From positions 428,935-492,934 of the forward strand of contig JAYKAV010002942.1 in the NCBI GenBank assembly GCA_035582835.1: 64,000 bases of DNA. Direction: 5' to 3'. This stretch comes from Phoebastria nigripes. Lineage: Eukaryota; Chordata; Aves; Procellariiformes; Diomedeidae. Shown piece by piece: positions 24,961 through 36,565 of the stretch (position 1 is its first letter; each line of letters begins with the position of its first letter). The notes beneath the pieces are model-generated. The model did no database searches, was not told where the DNA came from, and worked only from the letters and a program-made list of their open reading frames with translations. The position numbers and the translations under genes were made by a program.

Positions 24961-27214
24961 ATGGCTACCATAAGAGAGAGTATATAGGCATCAATCTGGG
25001 TTTATCTATTATTCCTTTCTTACCTTATGGAAAACAGATTATAAGACTCTTTTTATGCAATCCAGATATCTCCATTTTCACCTGTAACACACGGTAGTAA
25101 TGCCTATGTAAAAAATGCCTTAAGCCATTGCCATTAGCTGTGAAAACAGACTTCCAGATGATCTGCTGCTCAATAAAGTGCCTTTGCATGCATGGCTGCG
25201 GGTAAGACACTTTCAGCAATGTCTCAGCTAAACATTTTTAACCTCTGATTGTATGTGCAAATAACTCTGGCCGTGGGACCAGTGAATGCGGTTTGTGCAG
25301 CTCTGCGCTCACAAAAGCTCCATGTTCAGCAGGGATTCAGCCGCAAGCATGGCTGGTGCCTCCTGCCTCCTGCCAGGAGCAAAATGCTGTATGGACAGCT
25401 GGGCGAGAAGCCTTTGTTTCTGGACTGCTGATGAGCATCTTCCATGGAAAACAGTGAGAGCTGTTATTCTTAAGAGGACTGATTATAGGAACAAGTCTTA
25501 GAAACCCACGTTACAGGAATAAAAAAACTTCTTTCCACTTTCCTCCTCCTAATATCCTAGTAAATCTTAATGTGACATTCCTGTAAATTGCTTATAATAA
25601 TACTCTATTGGGAGTCATTATAATTTTACAGAAAAAAAAAAGCAGATCAAGAGCTCTTCTTGGCCATCCTGGAAGGACCGTGTTCATCCAGAAAACAAAC
25701 AGAGGGGAGAAAGGCTGTGCATCATCACTGGAAAAACTAAAAACCTGAAAGAAAAAAAAATTAAAGGAAATGAGTTGCCAAGAGTTGAAGAAGTTTCTGA
25801 AGGTGGAGTAGGTACCATGGTTGTTGTGGCTTTTTTTTAGTTACTGTTTTATTTTTTTAGGAGCTTTGGAATTACAATAAAGTTATGGTAAGATACAATA
25901 AGACATTTAATCGATTCAGCAGTTCAACTTGAAATTAAATTTACCCCATGAAAACATGGTTTCCAAAATGTAGCTAAAGAAAATGAAGTAGCCTTTAACC
26001 AACTCCAAAGCAATTCAGTCTGAATGTGTTGCTGTAGTGCTCCCTTGCAGTCTTAAACTGTGTTCACAGTGAATGGCCTTGAAATTACAAAAATTGATTC
26101 AGTTCAATTCACATGCTCAGAAAATTCATTCAGTCAAAACACTTCTCCATTCTATTTCCTATTATGAAGGGTTTGGGTCTGGAATATAGTTGTTAAAGAA
26201 TAAAATAAGTTTGCGTTGCCTTTTTGAACACGAACAAGTAAATCACTCATTTTGCTGTAAACACTTGGCTGTAAATTGTCTAGTTAATATGTTGGATACA
26301 CTTGCCCTACCTGGCAGAAATTCAGTGCACCTCTGTGTCTTGTCCTTAAACTTCGCATAAGGTTTAATCAACATAGGAAGGTTAGTGTGCAGTAAGATTG
26401 GGGTTCCTTTATGATTATTATACCACTTCACCTCCCTATGTGGCTCTTTGTAGCAGATCTGAGGTATGTGCAAGGTTGCTACCCCATTGCAAAGTGGAGC
26501 TGAACTGTTTTGCGCTTAGCAGACAGTACTATGTGCTCATGTATCAGCCCATTAAGGAGTTTTGTGTAGACTCCAGGTACAGATCTTCTTCCCTGAACAC
26601 TGATTTCCATACATATGCAAACCTTAAAGCATGGAAAAGAGGCACAAGAGGACAGTATATTTAACGAAAATAATGAATGGAAAATACTGATTAGGGAATG
26701 AATGAACTCCTGCCCTCAAATCAGAGATAACACTGTTTATAAGTCCTGCCACTACCAGTCACTACATTATGAAGTGAAAAGGAGGTTAAGAAAGTACCAG
26801 ACAGTTCATCGTTTTTGACCACCAAACAGTTTTTTTAACCATAGGGTATTATTTTTTTTTCAAGCCAAGCAGCTCTGTGATTGCCCTGACAAAGGCAATT
26901 GTAAGAGAAAGACTCCCAAATGCCACTGTAAGCCTGAATTACTAAATTCAGACAAAAACTTCCTGTAACAGAACCGTATTCTGCATTCCTCTGTTCTGCA
27001 TCACAGCCTCTGCTGAAACGAGGATTGGGTAGAGTACTGAAATAGTCCAGGGAGCAGAAACCAGAAACCTAGACTCTCTCCTCCACAAAACACTGTAGAT
27101 CTTATTCCTAATGGAAGAAATGCAGATTTACACCTAGAGCTGGTGTCTATAACACACTAGAGGGGAAATACTAAGTTTCAGTACTGCTTTGGAGACCAGT
27201 TATGTGTTTTGTGT
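24961..27214. other. Unique sequence, no gene seen
   Basis: No repeat, RNA gene or exon is recognised. It is AT-rich with short A runs. Confidence 0.45.
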
Positions 27215-27320
27215 GAGAGAGACACTAGATGAAACCCTGGCTTTGAAATCAGAACCCAGGACTCTTCTGCTCCATTCTGGATATTAATCTACCACTAAGT
27301 TATGGATCCAGGATATCTCC
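27215..27320 (-). mobile_element. MIR-like SINE fragment, antisense
   Basis: The plus strand reads 'gaaatcagaacccaggactc', then 'ttctgctcca' and 'taccactaagttat'. This recalls the reversed 5' tRNA-related part of MIR-type SINEs ('...aacccaggtcttctgactcc...ccactaa'). It is short and diverged. Confidence 0.45.
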
Positions 27321-28039
27321 TCCTTACTCTCTTTCTAGGTTCCTAAACCTTGCATTCCTTTTTGCACAGTTAACCACCTTTCACTGGAGTGGTGGAGAAA
27401 CTACCAAATAGCCAGGTGGTAAAGGTTATCTCTAGGGAGATAGAAGATGTCTATTCAAATTCCTTTAGCCTCTAGAAAACTTGCGTATCAGGTTGCTCCC
27501 AATTTCTAGGCATGTATTCCAGCTACTGAGCTCTATGCAAAATGTGTCNTCTTCTTCTCACCATATTTTTAAACAAAGTCAGTCCAAACCTAGTGAGTCT
27601 CGGCAGGTCTTTGCGGAGCTTTTAAGCTTGGATTGTGGCCAACGCCCCATGAAGAAGAAAGCAAGCACAGGTGCTTCTGTTTAGGTGTCCCGTAACTGGA
27701 AAGTGCCAACTAATTTTAAGTGCCTCTCAGGTCAGGCTGTGGGTGAGAGGAGGAGTGTGAGCCATGCTGGTGTTTAGATTGCAGTTGTGATAAGACTGGC
27801 CATGCATATTGTTTAAAGTTTCCAGAATTTTTATTTAAAATAAAATCCTAGATGCTAAAGGAACTGAATATTTTTCATTTAGATTTAATTTTCAGCTATA
27901 AATATGTATTGATTTGCCAAAACCAGAGAGAAATATAAATGATATAGGAGATATGGAAGTGATAAGGAGAAGTGAAATCTTTGCAATCATGCAGAAAAGC
28001 AATACTTTAATTGCCTGATATTAAATAAATAGAAAACTA

Positions 28040-28250
28040 GTGAAGAAACCACTCTGGCGGTGAGATATACTGGAATATGAAATAATCCTGCTAAAAAACT
28101 AGTGGAAGAACCTTCCCCTGGGAGTTTTAAAAGCAATCTGAAAAAATGGTAGAAATACAATGTTAGCCATTGCACTTAACGAGGTGGGCAGACTAGGTGA
28201 CCTAATTAAGCGATAAGACATGACAGGGTGTGCATTATGGTCTCATAATG
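28040..28250 (+). mobile_element. Ancient CR1-like LINE 3' fragment
   Basis: The sense-strand order matches the end of CR1 ORF2 and its 3' UTR. 'tggaatatgaaataatcctg' is the 'one-sided weakness' region. 'ctagtggaagaaccttcccc' followed by 'tgggagttttaaaagcaatc' corresponds to the C-terminal ...VES.SLEVFK... coding part. 'ggtgggcagactaggtgacc' corresponds to the pre-terminal UTR. The terminal octamers are missing. It is much older than the copy at the right end. Confidence 0.6.
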
Positions 28251-31200
28251 ACATGCTTTGGTGCCTTTAAATATAAGACAGAGTGCACAAAGCTGTTAAA
28301 CGCTGAGGTGTGTCATCACTAGACTTTATAACCCTTAGATGCCCTCAAATTATGTTTCTAAAATATTCATTTCCAAAGGTAAAACGTCAACTATTAGAAA
28401 TAAAAATATTCCCCAGATGATGAAGCAATCACTTTTTTTTTTTTTTTTTTAAATGCACTGTAAGGTCATATCAAGGGAAATTGTCTAGACAGGGTTTATT
28501 TTACTAGTTCTTGATGACGATAATAATTAACGTTGTTAACAAAAGTGTGGTAGAACGGAAACATTTNATCTTTAAGGTTGAAATTGAAATGAGTGTGGGA
28601 GGAAGGGCTGCTTGGGAGAGAGGACTGACATCCCTGTTAAGTCCTCCTGCTACCCTTCCCTCCGACAGTACTGCTCTCTGAAGGCAGAAAGCATTGGGGA
28701 AGTAGTACAGAGAAGACGGGGCCATTTAGCAACGGGCATCTTGCAAGCTTAAGACCCAGAATTTTCTTAATGAGTTTCAGGAGTGGTTTTTTTCCCCATT
28801 TTCAAATGTTCCCCCCACCTGCCAACACGGATGTCTGTTAGCTGCCTGAAACAGAAAGCGGGTGAATGCCAGAGGTGCCTGTCAAGAGGTTTGCAATATG
28901 AAAATACTTGTGCACTACTACTTCAAGCAAGAATAGTGATAACATTTCCTAGTGGCATCTTCACTACGCTGTACATTTCTAAGTGCTTTATCAACAATTA
29001 TTTCCAAAAGTAAGCTTAGCCCTTGCCCTAGGAAAATCAAGGGAAAAGCTAACGATGACTCTTGGCAGAAGGGAAATGCTTGTTTCTACTCCTCACTCGC
29101 CATGGCCGACTCCTATGCATCCATTTCAGCATTTCCAGTGGGTAGCACTGGTGGGCCTTGAGTCTGCTTGGTTCCCCGCAGGCCTTTCCTCTCCCTGAAA
29201 CCAAATGAAATTTGAAGTATGCAGTACTTACTTTAATTGCTTGGTAACTTGAAAGTCTGTGTCCCAAAGGCCAGCCTCACACAGGCCCGCTTGTGTGAAC
29301 AGACCTGACAAATCACCTGTGTTTTTGAAAGGTTTAGGTCTAATTACATTTTCGTTTACTTTATTATTTAAGTAGATTTAGTATCCCTGGGACACTCCAT
29401 GGCACCTTGTATTTTTTTTAATGGGTGACTTTCAAAACTTTGTTATACTTATTAATTGGGGTATTTTCACTCCTGACAAAACATTTGCAATTACAGGGAA
29501 ATGTTTTTTTTCATGTTCTAAAAACTTTACTGCANTGAGAAGGGACAGGAAGTATACCAGGATTTCCGCAGGATTTTAAGACTCTTTGTGCTGAACAAGC
29601 AACTGCTGAAGTTCATTTGGCATTTCACATGTGAAAAAGACAAACTTGGAAGGTAGTTATTGTTTTTTAAAAGGAAAATTATTTAGAGTCAATTTCCACG
29701 TTGAAGTGTCAAAGACTTGATTAAAAAAAAAGCAAAAAACCAAACTGGTTNTTCTTTTTTTATTTTTTCAATCCTGTCTGAAACCATATGCTTCTTTATC
29801 TATGTAGTTGTGCCTGACAGAAACAGATCCATGAGATATATAAGTAGAGTATTGAAAATTCATCATTATTTATTCAGAGAGCTGGTCAATCATACCACAT
29901 TTGTATTTCTTCCACACACAGAGAAAGGGTGGTATAGCCAATCAATCCCCATCACATTCTGCTGATGTTAGTTCTCCTGCATATTCTGTTTTCAATGTCA
30001 GCATTGCCTCCGTTATGTCACTCGAAACCCAACATTTTCTTAAAGTCTGTGTTACATTTCCTCCTATGACCTCACCATACATCCACCCAAATACCTTATA
30101 CAAAATTTAAATGAGATTATCATCTGGTGACTTCATTATGAACTTGACCTTATCTTTCAACAGCTCTGTTGGATCCAGTATTGTCTGAAGCTGCATTTTC
30201 ATCATCCAGCTGACTGGGTGGTGCTGATTTTAATTTTTTTCTTTAGCACTTATGTTTTACTGCAAGTCTATACACATATTATACAGCTACAATAGTTGCC
30301 ATTTCTATTCCGCTATCCATAAAGCACATATTCCCCTGACCTCATGGTTAGGTAAACAATTTTATTCTCTCGTAGATTTAAGTACCCTCTGAATGTCCCA
30401 TTTAAGGCGTTTAGGAATATTGGATAGTGTAGCAAGGAAGATATTTTTGAAGAGATTTGTATGGGAATTCTCAGAGTTAGGAGACAAAGAACCACATTCC
30501 TCTCAAAAAATAGTTAATTTCTAGACAGGCTATAATCACAGAGGTTACCCAAGAGAAGGGATAGGAGGAAAATGCAGAGACTCCTTGTTGTAATATGAAG
30601 AAATCAAATGCTTTCTTAGTCTTAGTACTCAATAACAAGACTAGGACTTAGTGATCCCCAAAACCCATTAATATTCTGAAACAAATAGTTATCATTGTAT
30701 CTACTTTCTAATGAAACCCAGTAATGATTTGCCTGTGTTAATTCTGGTAATATAACTGCATAAGATATAATTATCAAATTATACATTTATATGAAAATGT
30801 AAGGTTTTGGTGAAAGGCTCCCTCTGGCATTTGAATTATAATGGAGTACTTCTCTTTGCAGGGCTCAGTCATTAGCACATTCCATTCAGTTTTGGGGCAA
30901 GAGATGCCCTTGTCAGGCAGGCCCAAGGAATGTTAGTATTTCCAAAGCAGGAGGAGGGAAGCAATGGTTTGGAGACGGAGTTTTGAAACTACCTCTTACT
31001 GGAAGCTATTGATAAGAAATCCTGGAAGAACAGAAGAAGGAGCTGGACTTGCATTTCAACTCACCCTGAAGAAAAGTTTGGGGCATAAAAGGGAACAGGA
31101 GTCAGCAAATCTAGCCTTCTGTGAGGCAAGGTAAGGACATAGGATTTGCACAGAATGAGACTGACAAGGCTATGAAGCATCTAATCAGCTTGTCAGCTGC

Positions 31201-33199
31201 ATACTGCAGGGTAAGAGGAACCTCTGGAGCTTTTATAAGTAGTAGATATGTGTGTGCTTCTATTTTCACTTCTACTCATCTCTTTCTAAAGCTTTTTCAG
31301 TTGTGTTATTTGTATTTGGTAAATACATTCTCTATTTTTCTTTCATCTTAACCTAGCTTGCACTAAAGGTGATCTCAATACAATTGGAAAATTCAAAGGC
31401 CTGTCATTCCTTGGAGTAGAAATCCTTAAAAGTAGGGTAATGAGCTGTCTCATGAACTAGACTGTATCATCTCATGTTGTCCAGCTTTCAAATGATATTT
31501 CATGGAATATTTCAGGTATAACAGAATGTGCCTCTGTACAGACCAGTTTGGGAGTTGGTAATTCAGCTGTTTGTTGACAATAAATGTATTTCAGGACTAG
31601 TGTTATTTGGGAAATTTTCTTGTCTTGCAGTACAACAGCGGTGAGTGTGCCTCAACAAATTAATCTAGAAAATCTAATGTCAGTTACAAGGCCAAATCTT
31701 CTATGTATGGGAAAGGGATTTGCGCAATGCAAAAAAGTATCCCAATGGCAGAGGAGATCACATCATACACAAAGTAACTTTGTGGCTCTCAGTTTCCACT
31801 TGCTATGACAAAAGGTTTTCTTCAAAATATATAGGGTGCCATGGAAACTGAGATAAAGCCCTCAATCCCTGCTTTGCTGGTACTGACAGGACAGATCTCT
31901 AGATGCACAGCGTATGGGATGTTTGACAAGCAGGAAGCTGGGGACTGAGGTGGACGAAGGGATGAAAAGTCGCTTGTCTGTAGCAGCCCAACTTCTCCTT
32001 GTAATTATATCACAGGATATTAATTTGCTGAACTGGCTTTAATTCAACTTCAAAAATATGGGCTTTAGGGCCTGCTTATCATGAAGAACATGACTTTACA
32101 AAAAAACCACAGTGAATGGTTTTATGCCTGGAATAGAAGAAAGTTACCTCAGTTAGTAACCTGAGAAAAGATTTATAGCCTACAGATTAACTACACAAAT
32201 GTAGGGAAGTGTGAACTCTCTATCTTCTATGCACTTGTCTTAAAATGCTGAGACAATTCCAAGAATCTTCTTGGACAGAGTTCCATTTTATTTTTCTTTT
32301 CTTCTACTTCTCATTCCATATGCTTCTAATGCCATATGCTTCTTGTGATGTTCTTACTGAACACCAACAATTTTTATGTTAGAGTTGTATCATCATTTTG
32401 TACTTGTCTGTTGTTGGATTGTGTAGGTCACAGATTACTGGTCTGTATCTGTACAGCAAGGATGGTTCAGACAGGTGTGTTAGCTAAAGTGCAGTGTCTC
32501 ACATACTGCTGTCAGTACTACCTGGTGCCGGTCTGGAGTGGTGAACTTTCGAGAGATTACACTATTTCTCTGTAGTCATTGATACGTTTCAATTGCAGCG
32601 GGTGCTAACTAGCATGTGCTAAATGGAGGGAATGAAGGGAAATTCTCCTTTACAAGTTTCACATCCAGCAGAGTTTGTTCTAGACTAATTGCAGGCAGAG
32701 CTGCCATCCTTGCTCTCTTCCTCTGAGTGTCAGGAGGGTCTTGTGCTGGGGCCAGCCTTGGTAAGAAGAGCGGATGGTGTTGCTGGCATCCTCAGTAAGG
32801 GGCTCACCAAGTGTTAATGATGCTACATTGCACCTAGTGAACCAAGCAGGACCCAAGCTGACTTCTGATGAAGCCAGTGGTATGTCTGTGTCCTGAGTGC
32901 CTAAGGGGACACTGTGGTCACTCACGCTTGTTCAAAATTCAGGATAACTCAGCCCCCAGAGCCAGAACAATGGAGATCTGACTGAATTAACCAATTTCTG
33001 TTGCCTAATTCTGCACCTTTGACAAATTTTCTGAATTGCATTGTCGCATATTCCTGGTGGAGATCCTATAAAATCTGCAGAAGAGGGCAACAAATACCAG
33101 CTGCAGACCATTTATATTTTTGTGCAGTGTATTTCTTTGTGACTGTAAATTAAGGATAAGACATATGGAAAAAAAAAAAGAAAGACACTTCTCACTAAC
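28251..33199. other. AT-rich unique sequence, no gene seen
   Basis: There is an 18-T run at 28433-28450. Undetermined bases lie at 28567, 29535 and 29751. A minus-strand GTAAGT donor (about 29231) follows an open 24-codon stretch, but its acceptor is poor. No repeat family is recognised. Confidence 0.45.
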
Positions 33200-33287
33200 C
33201 TCAAAGAGTTGTTGACTTCTCTTACTCTCCTCCTTGTAAGTAAGATACTTCAGTTTCTCTCTCAGGAGAAATAAATTGATGGCAATG
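33200..33287 (-). other. Candidate internal coding exon (88 bp), unknown gene
   Basis: The minus-strand acceptor is excellent (ctttattttgtctttcag), and the donor is GAG|GTTAGT, acceptable but with a less common base at +3. After one base the frame is open for 29 codons to phase 0. The peptide is basic and helix-like, containing LLREKLKYLTYKEESKRSQ, a composition that looks like real protein or coiled coil. The same frame stays open past the donor, so openness alone is not proof. No gene family is recognised. It and the 8176-8276 segment could belong to one minus-strand transcript, but their phases need at least one further exon between them. Confidence 0.25.
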
Positions 33288-33812
33288 CTGAAAGACAAAA
33301 TAAAGTAATTATGTTTTCAACACAGATATTAACTTAGAGGTGGTCTCTTAGGGGCTAACACATTACTTGCAATTTTACTTTAAAATGACATTGACTACTA
33401 TTAATCTGCTTCATTTGTAAGGCATGTGTACTAAATAAATGATACAAATAGTTCTTCCTATTGATAAGCACTCAATTACCAATAAAATTCAAGCTTGAAA
33501 CTGATGAGACTGCTTTTTAGACAGCGCTCCAATTAATCCAGAAGGAGTTGATTCCCAAAGCAACCTCTGCAGTCATTAAATAGTATGTATTTACTGTGCA
33601 ATTTACTGATCAGGGCAATTCATCTCTTACAAACATCTGCTTTGACTCAGAGTACACACCTCTCATGTATAAGCTAGAGAAGCATTTCTCTGGCTTTACC
33701 TTATTAGGCCTTGGTGTAAAGTCAACAAAAAGATACCCACTGATTTAGCAGACTTTGGATTAGGTCCTTGGCTGCTGTGCTAAACAACAGGGAAAACTAT
33801 ACCTTATCAGTC

Positions 33813-34386
33813 TGTCCTGGTTTCAGCTGGGACAAAGTTAATTTTCTTCCTAGTAGCTGGTATAGTGCTATGTTCTGGATTTAGTATGAGAAGAATGTTG
33901 ATAACACACTGATGTTTTAGTTGTTGCTAAGTAGTGTTTACATTAGTCAAGGACTTTTCAGCTTCCCATGCTCTGCCAGGTGCACAAGAAGCTGGGAGGG
34001 AGCATAGCCAGGACAGCTGACCCAACTGGCCAATGGGGTATTCCATACCATGTGACGTCATGCTCAGTACATGAAGCTGGGGGAAGATGAAGGAAGGGGG
34101 GACGTTTGGAGTGATGGCGTTTGTCTTCCCAAGTAACCATTACGCGTGATGGAGCCCTGCTTTCCTGGAGATGGCTGAACACCTGCCTGCTGGTGGGGAG
34201 TAGTGAATGAATTCCTTGTTTTGCTTTGCTTGCGCACATGGCTTTTGCTTTACCTATTAAACTGTCTTTGTCTCAACCCATGAGTTTTCTCACTTTTACC
34301 CTTCCGATTCTCTCCCCCATCCCATGGAGGGGGAGTGAGTGAGCAGCTTTGTGGTGTTTGGCTGCCTGCCGTGTTAAACCACAACA
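33813..34386 (+). mobile_element. Solo LTR C (ERVL-like family)
   Basis: It runs from TGTCCTGGTTTCAGCTGGG to TTAAACCACAACA. Flanks cagtc (33808-33812) and cagtt (34387-34391) are a 4/5 target-site match. It keeps CCAAT (34030-34034) and a perfect palindromic CRE, TGACGTCA (34053-34060), but the TATA position reads TACATGAAG and is lost. ATTAAA at 34256-34261 is the poly-A signal. The U3 shares small insertions, deletions and long identical stretches with LTR A, while the region from the leader through U5 is nearly identical to LTR B. It is therefore a mosaic of the two lineages. No internal viral region is attached. Confidence 0.88.
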
Positions 34387-36428
34387 CAGTTCTGTGCTAT
34401 GTCTGGAATATGATCATGCAAAGTGTACATAGCGTTCATATTGCTTCTTACATCTTGATAGCGTCCAGGGCAAGAGAAGGCTCAGCTGTGCTGCATAATG
34501 GAAAACAATGAATAAAACAAGTACATCAGGATCTGTTGCATATGATACAGAAATACCACCACAAGGAATCTTGTTTCAGTGCTGGGCTTGCAAGACTCAG
34601 GCTATTCTCCAACACTCTTGATTGTGAAGTTAAGCTCGTGCACAGACAAAACTTGGATCCAGCAGAGTCTATTACTCAAAGCTCTGTGGGAAAGTAGGTG
34701 TTGTATTCCTGGGTCTGTTCCAGCCCCGGAAGCGGTACAGCTGTATTCATGATGTGCTTCATGTATTACTAAACACCCTGCTGGACAAGGCTTTGTATCC
34801 CTGGCATGGATGATCAAAAGAGCACATTACCTGCTCACAGATAAATGAGAACTAGTTCTATTTGCCAAACATGAATCTGTGTTTCTAATGGATGTGGCAC
34901 GTAAACTTGAAGTTATATATGGGATTTTTAGACGATAAACTCCATAGGATGCTTATTGACTTCTTTATTGTTAACAGAAGAAGAACGCTGGCAAAAAAAA
35001 AATATTGTGGGTTAATCACCTATAGAAAAAAAACCCCTTAATCTTAAAGTTTTTAATAGGCTTTTGCTTTACTTTCATTATGTATTGAAAATAATTAGAA
35101 TTTTTGTGTTTTACAGCATCACTTTGAATACTTCGTTGCATTGCTGTAAGAAGACCTCAACCAAACTGTTGGAGATTAATGGGAAAAGAAACTAAAACAC
35201 AGACAAGACAGTATAACAAGTAGTAAGTAAAAATAAGAGTAAATATATGAACTAGAAATAAATTAATAAATAAAAATAGTGCTCTATTGAGACAGAAAGC
35301 CATGGAAAAACTGAAGAATCTTGTTAAATACAATCAAGGTATAATAACAAGGTATAATATCACATTAATATCCTCCTGAAGCCCGCAGAATAAGACTTGA
35401 ATAAAGAAAGACATGTTTATGCATCAATGGGGTCATGCTTAATTCCCACCATGTCTTTATTTTTGAATATGTTACCGATCCAGAGGTCACTGTTAAAAAT
35501 TCCTGCGCATTGCAAGGCATGTATTCAGGAAAGAGGGTGTTGCAAACTCCTATGTATCTCAGGGAATTACATCCTTTCTAAGGAAACAGAAAACTGGTGA
35601 ACAGCAGCCAAAAGTTGCCTAGTGCAAAACTGAAACCAAAATTGTTTTTCTGAGATGAGGTAAGAAAGAAAGGGCTGAGAGGGAATGTTTGCCTGATCCA
35701 AACACACTGGCAGCTAGTTTGGTATTTTTGTTTTGGATTGTGGATCCAAAGCATAATCCTATTTTCATTGGCAGTGAAGATCTTAACCAGCATAGATAAT
35801 TCTTGGCTTGGATTATGCTACCAAAATCTCAGCAGTTTGCCAGTTACTCAAGCAGTTGCATTTCCTTTAAAAGAGAATTACCTGAAGATAGATTGACAAC
35901 ACTGATCTGTTCTAAGTTAGTTTCTTTTATTATTAGACCATTTACCTATTGTTTTTCTCTGTGATACTGGTTTTTATTACAGTTTGTACACTTTCCCAGA
36001 AAGGTAGCAAATGATGTACAACTTGTAATAAAATGGAAGCCTGCAAGCAATATTAGAAATCATTCAGAAGGCAGTGAAAATAGAATATTTGTTTCTTTCA
36101 CACTTTGAAAATACACAGCCAGACAACATAAATCACAGATACTTTTCTTACCTGTTTCACTCTAACCTAGACAGGTTCAGCAAGTTCTGAAACTTGGGTG
36201 AAAGGGCAAGATAAGAAGTAGATAGTTTGGGCCAGCTTGTGTATATCCATGAGGTGGGATTGCTGGCAATGAGTTTCCAAAGTAAAGAGGTAGAGACACA
36301 AGAGGGATGTGGTTGGGTGTAATGGGTCACTTGCCTGGGGTTTGGTATGAGAAATCCAAGGAAGAGCTTTCTTGTTGGTCTTGAAAACCAATTCACTAAC
36401 AGGGTAAGCTGAGTCAGATGGAGTAATA

Positions 36429-36460
<32 letters not shown>
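34387..36460. other. Unique sequence, then an ATT microsatellite
   Basis: AT-rich DNA without a recognised gene ends in an (ATT)n run at about 36428-36460. A minus donor CAG|GTAAGA lies at about 36149, but all three frames upstream of it are closed. The 156-codon minus frame at 36157-36627 runs through the microsatellite (poly-Asn) and is not credible as a gene. Confidence 0.45.
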
Positions 36461-36462
<2 letters not shown>

Positions 36463-36565
36463 TTCTATCTTTGTTAAGGTATTATTACTATTTCTATTTT
36501 TAAATATTTGCAAGATGTCAAAATACTCAGGCAGGCTACATAAATACCTTAACAAAGATAGAAAT
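36461..36565. repeat. Perfect 23-bp inverted repeat, 59-bp loop
   Basis: Left arm 36461-36483 (atttctatctttgttaaggt plus att) is the exact reverse complement of right arm 36543-36565. Pairing does not extend beyond the arms in either direction. The left arm abuts the end of the ATT microsatellite. Confidence 0.95.

Noticed and set aside
5066..34386. LTRs as parts of one provirus
   Set aside because: Each has its own flanking duplication, A is inverted relative to B and C, and no gag, pol or env remnants lie between them.
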